From Branchiostoma floridae (lineage: Eukaryota; Chordata; Leptocardii; Amphioxiformes; Branchiostomatidae): a stretch of DNA of 64,000 nt. Shown here piece by piece: positions 26,195 through 36,000 of the stretch; the first letter of the stretch is position 1; every line of letters begins with the position of its first letter. A program made the translations under genes and the position numbers. The stretch spans positions 16,470,069 to 16,534,068 of the forward strand of contig NC_049984.1 of NCBI RefSeq assembly GCF_000003815.2, given 5' to 3'. The notes beneath the pieces are model-generated. The model had not been told where the DNA came from and did not search any database. It saw nothing but the letters and a program-made list of their open reading frames with translations.

Positions 26195-29100
26195 GGCACG
26201 CGAACAGAATGACAGAATGACGGATGGATCCTTTCTTGTCAGCTCTTTTATTGTCAATCTCTGTTCCTTTTTCCCCTTTAGAACATTAATCCTGTTTGGA
26301 GTCTTGGAGCTTTTCTTTACGATCTCAGTGGTCGGCGGACACACTCAGGCTATAGGGCTACAATTCCACACAAAAATCTAGAACGCAAACCTTTGACGAT
26401 GGAATGCAATTTCCTACTTATTTCCGATGAACTTCTTAGTATCGTCTGTTGTTTCTCTATTTGGATTATACCAGAGTGTGTAACTTAAATGTCAATTTTG
26501 GATCCAAAAAGTATAATTTTTGTAACACTTTCTGGATCGAAGCTGCTTAGATACGAACGAATTGTATTGACTGCTGTGCGTTTGTTAGTTTTGGATATTT
26601 GGTGTGTGGTACTATAGCCCCCCCCCCCTAGCGGCGTGAAATGGTTCTGCAAATTTTAAATCTCGTGTTCTGGACATTGCTAGGTTCACAATTTTTGAGA
26701 GGTAGATAGTTCTTCACTTGCACGTCACCCACTGGGCGTTCCCTATCTTAATCTCGTATTAAAGTTAACGCTTCAGTTATTCCCGTGCAAGAATGAACTT
26801 TTCCGTATTCCCTATCCCTGTCATGCAACAACGCTTCAGTGCACTTTCGTACATGCGATGACTCAGTGTAAAGCCAGCCTTGGGGTCCAGACCCATTAAA
26901 GGAGGAGGGGCTGAAGAGAACGCCTGAATGGATTATATTGATGTTTGGTGTATGGGTAGGTCTTTGTAAGGCAATGGAATGCTACGGCCCCCTAGCGACG
27001 TGTTATGGTTCTGCAGCGGAACTTTCGGATTTCATATCTCAAGTTCTGGACATTGCTATGTTCACACTTTTTGAGAGGTAGATAGCTCTTGGAGGGGGTA
27101 GTTAGACGTGTGCCAGCATCACCAAACCACCACCCCCCACCCCCCAAAAAAAAGGTTTTTTGGGGAAGGGAACTGTAGGGACCAATTGTTTTTCCAGAGT
27201 ATGATTTAAGAAGGGCTTGTTGGCGAGATAAGCGTAAAGCGCAGCCAGTTGCTCGTATTCAATGCAATACATAACACTTCCTTCCTGAATTCAGACCAGA
27301 GCGTTGACGGACCCCTAATACACCCCCCCCCCCCATACCTGCACGTCACCCACTGTACTGGGCGTTCCCTATCCTAATCACGCATCAAAGTTAACGCTTC
27401 AGTTAATCTTTAGATAGTAATTGTAGTGTAGAGTAGATCTATTACAAAATAACATTTGAGAACATTTTTTTCAGCCCTGATATATGCTATGCACAAAACA
27501 AATTACTTCTAAAATCAACCAAGTGACAAAATAGCCTTTTAAAAAAAAATTGGCACGGTCTAAGACAACAGTACACATGCATTACAGATTTCCTTCCGTA
27601 CCAAAATGGACCATTCCAGAACCACTTGTGGTAGCAGAGTACAGTTTTCGGCCTATGGACATTCCTGACACGGTGACTGACATCGAAGCGGATAAAATCA
27701 TACCAGGGTCCACTTCTGAAGCGCGACAAACTAATATGTTGAAGTCGAGGATATAACCTACGAAATAACTGAAAAGCAAAAAAATTTATCTTTTTTTTCT
27801 TAAGTTTGACGCCCACTTTGAAACGGGGTCATGCGGGGCCATGCGGAATTGCAGCCGACTCACCGAGGCAGACAGCTGTAAAGGTCACGCGCATTCATAC
27901 ACCAAATAGACGTCATAACCTTACACATACAACCTGAAAGTCGACTTCTTATACTTCCATATACTAGTAGCAAAGCTTATCCCCCGCTGTCTTTCACGTT
28001 ACAGTGTTCACAGGCGCTTCCAGATTTCGGCCGCACTACTTTCTTTACATTGACCTCCGGGGGTCGCGGATACATACTGTACTCTGCGACCTTGTATCCT
28101 GAATGACCTCCGTACCAAAATGGGCCATCCCAAAAATCATGATCACTTATATACTGAACTGAACTACAATTACCACCGTACCAAAATGGGCCATCCCAAA
28201 AATCACTAGTTTCCCAAACTGAACTACAATTACCTCCGTACCAAAATGGGCCATCCAAAAAATTAGTTGTTTCCTAGAATGGACCATTCTAATGTTTTCC
28301 CCCGTGCAAGAATGAAATATTCCGTATCTGCCTGGGGCTGTATGTAGCTATTCCTGTCATGCAACAGCGCTAACGCTTCAGTGCACTTTTGTACATGCGA
28401 TGACTCAGTATCAAGCCAGCCTTAGGGTCCAGACCCATAAATATCAAGGGTGTGGGGCCCTCTTGTTAAAACTGTGCGATGAAAATTTAGTAAAATGGAC
28501 CATTCCCATGTTTTCCCCTCGTGCAAGAATGAACTTTTCCGTATTCCCTATTCCTGTCATGCAGCAACGCTAACGCTTCAGTGCGCTTTTCTAAGTAAGA
28601 TGACTCAGTACTATTAAACCAGCCTAAGGGTCCAGACACATAAAAGGGGGTGGGGCTCTCTTGTCAAAGCTGTGCGATGAAGACTTAGTAAATGTATTTG
28701 TCAATGTGATTCTAGTGACTTTTCTGAGTACAGAATCTTGGTACAGCACCTTCATACCTCGTACAAAAATATACAGACCTTCATATTGATTGTGCATTAT
28801 GTGCATGTAAAGTGGGTACTATATAACACCGTAAGGCGGTTTTATCCACTATACAGATACACAAATTAAAGAGTTATCTTGCACAACAATCTTTGTGGCG
28901 AGAACACAAAGGATGATATCTTATAGGTCACAGATCACAACATGCATGGCTAAATCTTGGTGAATATTTTCGTTCCGAACAACCACGAAGCGCTTTCGAG
29001 AACAACAAAAACGTTTACGGTTACGCAGTTAATCGCTAAGTATCTTGTTCAGTTGGTCTGGACCCGAATGAAATTTGCTCATCCATCTGTAAATTACGTG

Positions 29101-30316
29101 GGTAGGGCAGGGAGGGGCAGTCCATACAGGGTGCAGTTTCCGTGATTTCTGTGGAATCTATTAGTTTTTGTGTTTTTTTTCCTTGATCTATGAATTATCA
29201 TGATTTTTTCATCTATTTGTGGCTCGCGGCAATTAATGATCAAGTTCGAAAACGAAACCGGTCCTAGATATGACAACATTATTGTCATAAGCTTTCCCTA
29301 ATTTCCATGCACCGAGGCTAAAATGGTGAACCACTCTAGGCACTTGTAGGCCTTTAACCATGGTCACCACTGAAAGGAACGTTAGTGTGTGCATATGTGT
29401 GTAACACCTGTTGGTCTGTACTTTAGAACCTGTAGAATTAATTCTGGTAGACTAGTGATGGTAGAGACGTCTGTTGCACAGGGGCTATATGTGACGTCGC
29501 GGCGGCATTACTTTCACGGAAACAAGCAGGGGGAATGTGTATGGGCACCCTCCGTCCCTCTGCCAACCAAAACAACCAACACCTCCCCCCAACCCCAGCC
29601 CGATGGCACACAAAGTTTTGCCTGCACATAAAGTTCTACAGCGTGTCTGCGCGCTCCGAAATCCGTCGGATTCCCTACGAGTTCGTACGGAAGCTGTACT
29701 TACGGATCCCAAAAGATTGCCACGTTTTGGCACGTAGACAGCACGTTGTACGTACGGCGGGTGTGCCCTTAGCTTTAGGGTGTGTATGTGTGTGTAACAA
29801 ATGTTGTCCAGTACTTCAGAAACTAAGCATGGATAGAATTAATTCGGGTAGATCGGTAGAGATGTCTTTTCCACGGGGTGATATGCGACATTCAGTGCTA
29901 CGGGCATTACTTTCACGGAAACAAGCAGCCGGAATGCGTGGGTGCACCCTCCGTTGACCCCCCCCCCTCCACCACCACCACCATGCTAAGGTTTATGGCG
30001 TTTGTTGGCGATATAAATTAGGCTACACAAAGACACGCGTAAGTTTAGAAACAGTGTCGATCACTGCGCCAACATTTAAACTACCAGATAGCAATACACC
30101 TTACTTGATCATGAACTTACGTTTAGGGGGTGGAGTCACGATAGGCGGCGGTTCCACGGGCCCCACGGGAGGTGGAGGCACGATAGGCGGTTCCACGGGC
30201 CCCACGGGAGGTAGAGGAGGCCACCAGGGGCTCTCAATAATCATCGGGAAGTTTGCGTAGGGTCTGCGAACCCTGCGCCCGGTATCGAAGGCGAAACCTC
30301 TGGGTCTTTCAGCCAT
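12142..30316 (-). CDS. Transglutaminase paralog TG-B, complete 16-exon gene (747 aa)
   Basis: Exons in transcript order: 30316-30121, 25999-25814, 25458-25346, 24715-24577, 24271-24153, 21266-21159, 20603-20429, 19845-19713, 16708-16605, 16123-16008, 15683-15557, 14858-14740, 14394-14229, 13667-13507, 12863-12727, 12286-12142. They sum to 2244 bp in one open frame. Domain order: Pro-rich N-terminus (about 1-65), Transglut_N beta-sandwich (about 66-250), catalytic core with YGQCWVFSG (Cys336), NFHVWNEAW (His393) and QVVDSTPQE (Asp416), then two C-terminal beta-barrels ending [10 protein letters not shown]. Spacings of 57 and 23 residues match the family. No signal peptide or membrane helix is visible, as is usual for intracellular transglutaminases. 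All splice junctions are GT/AG; the donor after exon 3 (AAA then GTGGAT) is weak but is supported by TG-C alignment. Probably active. TG2 is 687 residues; the extra length is the N-terminal extension. Confidence 0.94.
13130..13295 (+). repeat. GTA trinucleotide repeat
   Basis: GTAGTAGTAG arrays with AGCAGC interruptions in the TG-B intron 12864-13506. Confidence 0.95.
14930..15510 (+). repeat. Degenerate minisatellite (CATTGACAGATCATTGAAAG type)
   Basis: Repeated ~45-bp units containing GATCATTG, AAAGACTTGTCAAAT and CATTGGTCA in the TG-B intron 14859-15556, interrupted at about 15243-15345 by a GC-richer insert. Confidence 0.75.
17264..18569 (+). mobile_element. Nonautonomous terminal-inverted-repeat element, copy 2
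   Basis: Same organisation as 6672-7680: ACCTTTGCCA at 17264-17273, TGGCAAAGGT at 18560-18569, three or four internal ~240-bp ATGCAAAT-containing units, and the same 3' half with a CACA-rich microsatellite. In the TG-B intron 16709-19712. An apparent 126-residue minus-strand ORF here lies inside the repeat and is not a gene. Confidence 0.75.
20429..20603 (-). CDS. TG-B catalytic-cysteine exon
   Basis: 175-bp exon encoding [14 protein letters not shown] through [13 protein letters not shown] to [13 protein letters not shown]. It has the canonical transglutaminase active-site signature with the Cys codon at 20459-20457. This is the intact reference for the altered equivalent in TG-C. Confidence 0.93.
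21651..24022. mobile_element. 2.37-kb segment bounded by 14-bp inverted repeats TATTTTCACTCCGC
   Basis: TATTTTCACTCCGC at 21651-21664 and its exact reverse complement at 24009-24022. The left end also forms its own hairpin with GCGTACC/GGTACGC and GAGTGAAAATA at about 21665-21694. The interior holds the candidate promoter and exon region and an AT-rich tail. It may be a nonautonomous transposon; no transposase is recognised. Confidence 0.4.
22085..22341 (+). promoter_or_regulatory. Candidate promoter and first exon (MSPGRSPFK) on the plus strand inside a TG-B intron
   Basis: Two perfect CArG boxes CCATATATGG (22091-22100 and 22127-22136), a CRE-like TGACGTAA, an ETS-like GCGGAAG, and two CCAAT boxes (as ATTGG near 22252 and CCAAT at about 22271) are followed by ATG at 22315. 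The nine codons MSPGRSPFK end at a strong donor AAA|GTAAGT. A second ATG/donor pair (GCCGCG|GTAAGTGGG) is at 22483-22491. No partner exon is recognised, although an open stretch ends at 23157 and AATAAA lies at about 23873. Confidence 0.35.
24406..24567. mobile_element. Palindromic-ended element next to a TG-B splice donor
   Basis: TTTCCAAACCGGGGCCCG at 24406-24423 and its perfect reverse complement at 24550-24567. The right end is only seven bases from the donor GT (24576-24575) of exon 24577-24715. Single arms of this family also occur at about 25655 and 46750. Confidence 0.7.
25080..25175 (-). mobile_element. tRNA-derived SINE-like fragment
   Basis: The minus strand reads GCGTGGCGTCATCGGTAGCG and GAGTTCGCTC (A and B box-like), then GAGTACCTAGCTTCGGCGG, the same body as the copy at 44100-44275. 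In a TG-B intron. Confidence 0.5.
26793..28640 (+). repeat. Dispersed ~120-bp repeat, three copies
   Basis: Blocks with GTGCAAGAATGAA, CCTGTCATGCAACA, ACGCTTCAGTGC and GGGTCCAGACCCAT at about 26793-26905, 28303-28440 and 28520-28640. They suggest local duplication inside TG-B intron 1; coordinates span the three blocks. Confidence 0.7.
28105..28275 (+). repeat. ~60-bp tandem repeat, three copies
   Basis: CCGTACCAAAATGGGCCATC recurs at about 28110, 28178 and 28233. A related single motif is at about 27597. In TG-B intron 1. Confidence 0.85.
29388..29960 (+). repeat. Direct duplication of ~170 bp separated by a MITE-related sequence
   Basis: 29388-29562 and 29786-29957 share GTGTGTAACA, AGAATTAATTC, ATTACTTTCACGGAAACAAG and GGCACCCTCCGT/GTGCACCCTCCGT. 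The segment between contains sequence related to the MITE at 46986-47313, in reverse orientation. Confidence 0.7.
30121..30316 (-). CDS. TG-B first coding exon: proline-rich N-terminal extension
   Basis: ATG at 30316-30314, 65 codons plus one base before donor GTAAGT. It reads [18 protein letters not shown], then a segment with PWWPPLPP and a tandem PPVGPVEPP unit (two copies, from a roughly 36-bp DNA duplication). The extension is basic, then Pro/Val/Glu-rich, and differs completely from the TG-C N-terminus. Such extensions in this family vary and often set localisation or proteolytic activation; no thrombin-like or acyl-anchor Cys cluster is visible. The start is chosen because the frame runs in phase into the exon beginning [10 protein letters not shown]. 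Confidence 0.85.
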
Positions 30317-30639
30317 GGTGCGTCCCGTCTGGAGGTGTGCGGACGAGTGAGACAAGTTTGGGCGTGCGAGGTGACTTCTATTGTTCTGTTGGAGGTCATC
30401 TTGCCAAACTTGCCAAGCCTCAACATCAATCATCTTGAATACGTAGATTTGAAGGTGCCGCGTGACGTTATCATCGCAGATTTAATGGGTATCATTAACA
30501 AGTTCTAACAGAAAGCTGATATGCGCTTATAGCTAAAGAAAGAACGCAGTCAAAAGTTAGACGATGGTGTCCAACATTGTTTCTGTGTGACAATCTGTAT
30601 TGTGGCAAGAACGGTTTAAGTCGTTTGTCTGTCGGTCGG

Positions 30640-31440
30640 TGTATCCTGCCTGTCTTTACCTGCCTGCATGTCAGTGTCTGCATGTCTGTCTGTCTGCCTG
30701 CCTGCATATCTGTGTCTGTCTACATGGCTGTGCCTAGCTGTCTGCCTGTCCGTCTGCCTGTCTCTACGTCTGTGTCTGTCTGCATGTCTGTGTCTGTCTG
30801 TCTGTCTGTCTGTCTGTCTGCATGGCTGTGCCTAGCTGCATGTCTGTCGGTCTGTCTGCTCTGTGTGTCTGTCTACATGCCTGTGTCTAGCTGCCTGTCT
30901 GCACGTCTGTGTCTGTCTGCACGACTGTCGGTCTGTCTGCATGTCGGTGTCTGTTTGTCTGTCTGCATGGCTGTACCTAGCTGCATGTCTGTCGGTCTGC
31001 CTGCATGTCTCTGTGTGTCTGTCCACATGCCTGTGTCTATCTGCCTGCCTGTCCATCTGCCTGTCTGCACGTCTGTGTCTGTCTGCATGACTGTCGGTCT
31101 GTCTGCATGTCGGTGTCTGTCTGTCTGTCTGCATGGCTGTACCTAGCTGCATGTCTGTCGGTCTGCCTGCATGTCTCTGTGTGTCTGTCTACATGCCTGT
31201 GTCTATCTGCCTGCCTGTCCATCTGCCTGTCTGCACGTCTGTGTCTGTCTGCATGTCCGTAAGTCTGTCTGCATGTCTGTGTCTGTCACTCTGCATGTCC
31301 GTGTCCACCTGCCCAACTTTTTGTGTCTGTCTGCATGTCCGTGTCTACCTGCCTGCCTGTCTGTGTCTGTCTGCCTGTCTCTCTGCCTGTCTAGACGTCT
31401 GTCTGTCTGCCTGTTTGCTTACCAGTCGGTCGCTCCTGTG
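30640..31440 (+). repeat. TCTG/CATG minisatellite with ~170-bp higher-order unit
   Basis: Degenerate TGTCTGTCTGCATG array. A block of about 170 bp starting near 30980 (CATGTCTGTCGGTCTGCC) is repeated almost exactly from about 31150. Lies between the 5' end of TG-B and the 3' end of TG-C. The Cys/Leu/Ser ORFs here are repeat artefacts. Confidence 0.92.
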
Positions 31441-31449
31441 TGTATGTGT

Positions 31450-32700
31450 TTGTGGAGGGAGGGGGCTTTAGATGGCTTGCTGAGTTACACGGGTGGATAG
31501 GTGGTTTCTATGTTAGGGTGGATCAGTCGGTGGATCAGTGGGTGGGTCTGGTGGGTGGGCGCATCGATTGCAGTATTGGCGTTTGTCGGTAGGTGCGTTA
31601 ATTTCACACTTAATCATAAAGACACGTAGAAAGAACGTTTTTCTTACTGTTATCACGGTTCAATGGCAACAACTGGGAAAATAACAGCGGTATTGAGGTC
31701 GTGTTGAGGTCATCAGGCACTGTGTACAGGCTGCCATTACCGACTCTTGCGATTTAGCCCTGCCTTTTGTAAGCAATTCAGAATGAGTAGTTCGCTCACC
31801 CAATACTCGTAGCAATAAGAGCTCTGCCTTTAAATATACGAAGGGTAAAATTTGCGGGACACTGTTGCCGAGCAAAACAGGAATTAGTGTCTTCTGTTCT
31901 TCTATGGAGACCAAGTGGCCGGGTACATTGCAGAAATTTGACTTTTACGGACACTTTAACTAGAGACTCTGGTATTGATTTTGAAAACCTAGAGCAAGCT
32001 ATGTCAGATAGGGGCCTATGGAGTGAAATATGTATTAGCCTGGTCCCGACCTCCGGTCGCTGATGTATGTTTGTAAATATATGACGCACATAAGACCTGT
32101 AATAAGGACATCGTGTAGAGACACCAAATGACAAAGTTAACCTTTATTGAATTGTCCTTACAGCATCGCTGTGAAGCGTGTATGTAGACGTTTGTTTCGC
32201 TAGATCATTAGATGTTTGTTAATCATTGATGCATTGGACAGTTACAGTCTTTCAAGTATTATGTATATGAATTTATTACATGACGTAGTTACGTAATGAA
32301 GCATGTTGATCCTAATACATTGTTACCAATTGTGCGAGTGATTTAAACCAAACATGACGTTATATTTCGTTCTTTCGATTTGACGTACATTCAAATAGAG
32401 TAGCGTGTTTGCAAAAGCAGACATCATTTTAGTATCATCTCCACTTTTACAAACAATTTGGAATCAAAAAGTGGTGTCATGGTTTTCGTATCTGGTACTC
32501 TGTTCTTCTTGTCTGAGTTATACTAAAAATGAGGTTTCGCAGTCATTTTTATATTACACCATGAATTCACCTTTCAGCCCCCACCAACAAATTTAAAGAC
32601 CCCAAAACCATATCTAACTTGAAGATTGAAGATTATTAGAAAAAAATCATTGGCAGCTCAAAGGAAAAAAAGCTGTCGAACGGTTAAACGGCCAGTTTAC
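31450..32700. other. Unique AT-rich intergenic sequence, nothing recognised
   Basis: Short ORFs on both strands lack splice sites, family motifs or homologous counterparts elsewhere in the window. Confidence 0.5.
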
Positions 32701-33029
32701 GGTCCTACGTAGCGTAGTTGATAAAGGGTTAGGATTTATTCTATTTGACAGGGTTTGAACCTGAAGTGATGTACTTTTTGATTTCCATTATGAACATTTA
32801 TTAGGATACTGTCGTGCATTTGCAATCAAATTGTTTTAAAGTTATATCCAATTGTGCATCATGGCAGTCCCGCAAAACAAATTATGAAACATTCAGATTT
32901 GGTAAAGACCGGTTTGCGATATGGCGACGACCGTTGGGAAAGGCTACGACCGTTAACGGAAAATTCTCACCGGGTCCCGTGTTGATTCTACTCGAGTTAA
33001 ATTCAACCCGGGGCCCCGCCATGCCAGGC

Positions 33030-36000
33030 CTATTCCTTCTTCACCACGACTTCCATTTCTCCGGTGACCTGCTGCAGCTTGTCGGACGTGAAGGAGGCCA
33101 CGATGGTCCTCTTCCCGGCCCTCCTGGGCGTCATAGGCTCGACCAGAGTCACGGTCTTCTTGGGCCCGATGGAACTGAGAAGAGAAAAATGGCGTTTGAC
33201 GGTTTGTCAGTTGGTGATTCAAACAATCGGTTACATGCGTTTTGACGCTACGCAATTATGTTTTGACGTTACGCAATTGTGTAATCATAACCTAAGAGTT
33301 TTATATACAGGAGGAGTTGCCTACAAGGGACTTTGTGTCTGGACCAAGAGCTGATTTGTTTCTACCAAAATCTGCTTTTGACATAATATGAGATATTAAC
33401 GCAAAAATGCAAGAAATATGTACAGACTGGAAAACAATTTCATACCTTTGACTTTATATTTGTATGCTTTTCTTTGTTTGTATTTACTTATTTAAATTTT
33501 TCTTTCTTCTTTAAGCTTTGGCATGAAAATGAGTTAATGACTTGAGAAGTCGCAACCGTGTATTGTTGAGAAAAGAAAATAGAAGAATTAAGGACGGAGG
33601 CAAACTCACGGATAAGGAATGGTCTTGGGCGTCTGCAGCCCGGGGCCCTCGATACGGAACACTGCGTCCATCAGCTTCACGTCTAAGGGGTTAGTGAACT
33701 CCACGGTCACCTTGGACTGTTCATACATTGTCATCTCCGATGGCCCCTAAACAAGTCAACAAGAAGAAGATCAAACATTACGCAATATTCTAACAAAGCA
33801 TACGCGCATGTCAAATGGGTAATATACAGCTATTTCATCACCATTTTGATGTACGTTATTTTGATCTTCTGTAATTTTGTATCCTGTACTCAAGGAAGAC
33901 TACTAGAATTCAGCAACACAGTTACAAGACACGTCATGCCAGCAAGCACACATACAGACTACCAAAACTGAGAACTAATGCTATGAAGAAGACTTTCATA
34001 TATAGATCCATATCTACACGGAATGATTTGCACTATAAACAGTTGCAAGTATTTGTATGTGTTACGTTATGTCATGTGTGTACTTTTATATATGTCCGGG
34101 AAGCCGACTAGCAGTGTGGAATATTTTGTATCACAGCTAATGGACAAATAAAGCCTCTCAAAGCCTCTCTCTCAAATTCACTTGTAAAGTCTAATGAACA
34201 TCTCATAAACAAGCAAACAAATAAACAAACAAACAAACCTTCAGAACGAGATCTGGGCTGACAAGGCGGAAGCTGTGTTCACCCACGTACACCTGCTTGG
34301 TGGTGTCGACGTGGGCCATGACGAACAGCTTGACGATGGACTGTTCAACCAGCTTGTCCAAGTACTCCTTGGGTGTGTACTTCACCTCCACGAATCCCTC
34401 TGGAAACGACATCAAGTCACGAAGCAGACATAGTTATCCTAACCATTCATCACTAACGAAAGCACATGTAATACATTTGGTCATATTTGCAACATCGAAT
34501 TCTAAAAGGCAATATTTGCAACAGTTATATTTGCAACGGTGGTTTCAAACTGCCATATTCTGAAAATATTCTAAATACCTGATTTTGAATACATATGACT
34601 ACAGATATAGGTTACCCCACGGAAAGAGGTGAATTAGCGTTTACCTCCGTTAGGTTCAATGGTCACGTCCTGTTCCAGCTCTCCTATTTTCGCGGCCGGC
34701 GTGCCGGTGTAGTATGAGGCCTTGGCAGTCAGGTGAGCCGTGACGTGGCGAGGCTCCGAACTGGTGTTCTTCATGTACAGGGTGATCTGGATGTCTTCGC
34801 CCATCTTGATCTATGTGTAAAACCAGCATCATGATACAGTTACAAGCCCTTCATGCATTACATTTCGTATGTATTAATGGTATTTGCGTCTTGCGAGTCA
34901 GGGAATGCCTACACTTAACGTGTTTTAAGGAAACCCCGGTGTACAATTAGCATATCTACAACACTATAACAACCAACACTGTTTTGAGCATAAGCTAGTT
35001 CTCAGTTTGAAGTCCGCATGTGCAATGTGATGCATTGTGGGTGATGTGTCAAAGCTGAAGGCCTCTGGTACCTTATTTATTATCAGGGGCATTCAACTTT
35101 GACATATTACCCACAATGCAGCGCACGGCACATGCGCACTTCAAACCGTGAACTAGCTTGGTGTTACATATCAGGTCCGACGTCTGCTTACTCCCAAGTG
35201 AAACGAAAGGTCCTATTTCATCTTGGTGATAAGATAAAGCAACCCACTTCTGGCAGTATCACGTTTACCTTTGCATAAGTGTTGACGTAAAACTCCACGT
35301 CTTCCTTCTTGATGACGTCATCATAGGCCATAGGATAGCTGCCGTACCTTGCAGCCTCGCGCACTGCGACTCGCTCCTGATCGGACCCTGTGGTAGGCAC
35401 GTGTTGTGCATTAATGTGGAGTCACATTCGTCATTCACTTTTGCCCGAAGATTTTCGGAGTTTATGGCTAGAAATCACATGTGTGTAATTCTTTGATCAT
35501 AAAATGGGCCCATCGGGTAGTTTGCCGGCTATTTTTTCACTTTCAGGCATGATCCCAACTTGGCCCCATGGGACACCCCTCGGCTACCTGGTTATTTTGT
35601 GGGCAAGGCTGGGCCCCAGGTTGATTTTAACTCAGTAAGTCAGCAACATCATGAGATAAGATCATCTCACAGAGAGTTAGGACTAACTGACAAGTGTTAT
35701 CTTCGTCAAAAAGGGAGAATATGGTCAGCAATCTGCACTATCTTCTGTGACAATGTCATCCAGTCATTGAGTTTGTGATAGAAGGGGTAGGGTTTAAACC
35801 TATCCCATCACATATTCTATAGATAACTTCTACAAGATCTTATTTGTCGCCGTAAAATACATGTATGCTTTGACCAGCACTAACTACATTTTCAGGTATT
35901 CTATGAATCGTTCCAGAATGCCATGGTTAGCACACAACCTCCGATGTGATTCAGCTAGGGCAATCAATGTACGTGTCACTTGTAGATAAATATGCTTGAC

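Larger units (their letters stand above)
30440..33029. other. Intergenic region between the TG-B 5' end and the TG-C 3' end
   Basis: Apart from the TCTG minisatellite, no coding signal was seen. TTTATT (minus-strand AATAAA) at 32797-32802 and 32143-32148 are candidate poly(A) signals for TG-C. TG-B promoter elements are not obvious. Confidence 0.5.

Noticed and set aside
30577-31500. Cys/Ser/Leu-rich ORFs up to 189 codons
   Set aside because: Readings of the TCTG minisatellite in several frames on both strands.
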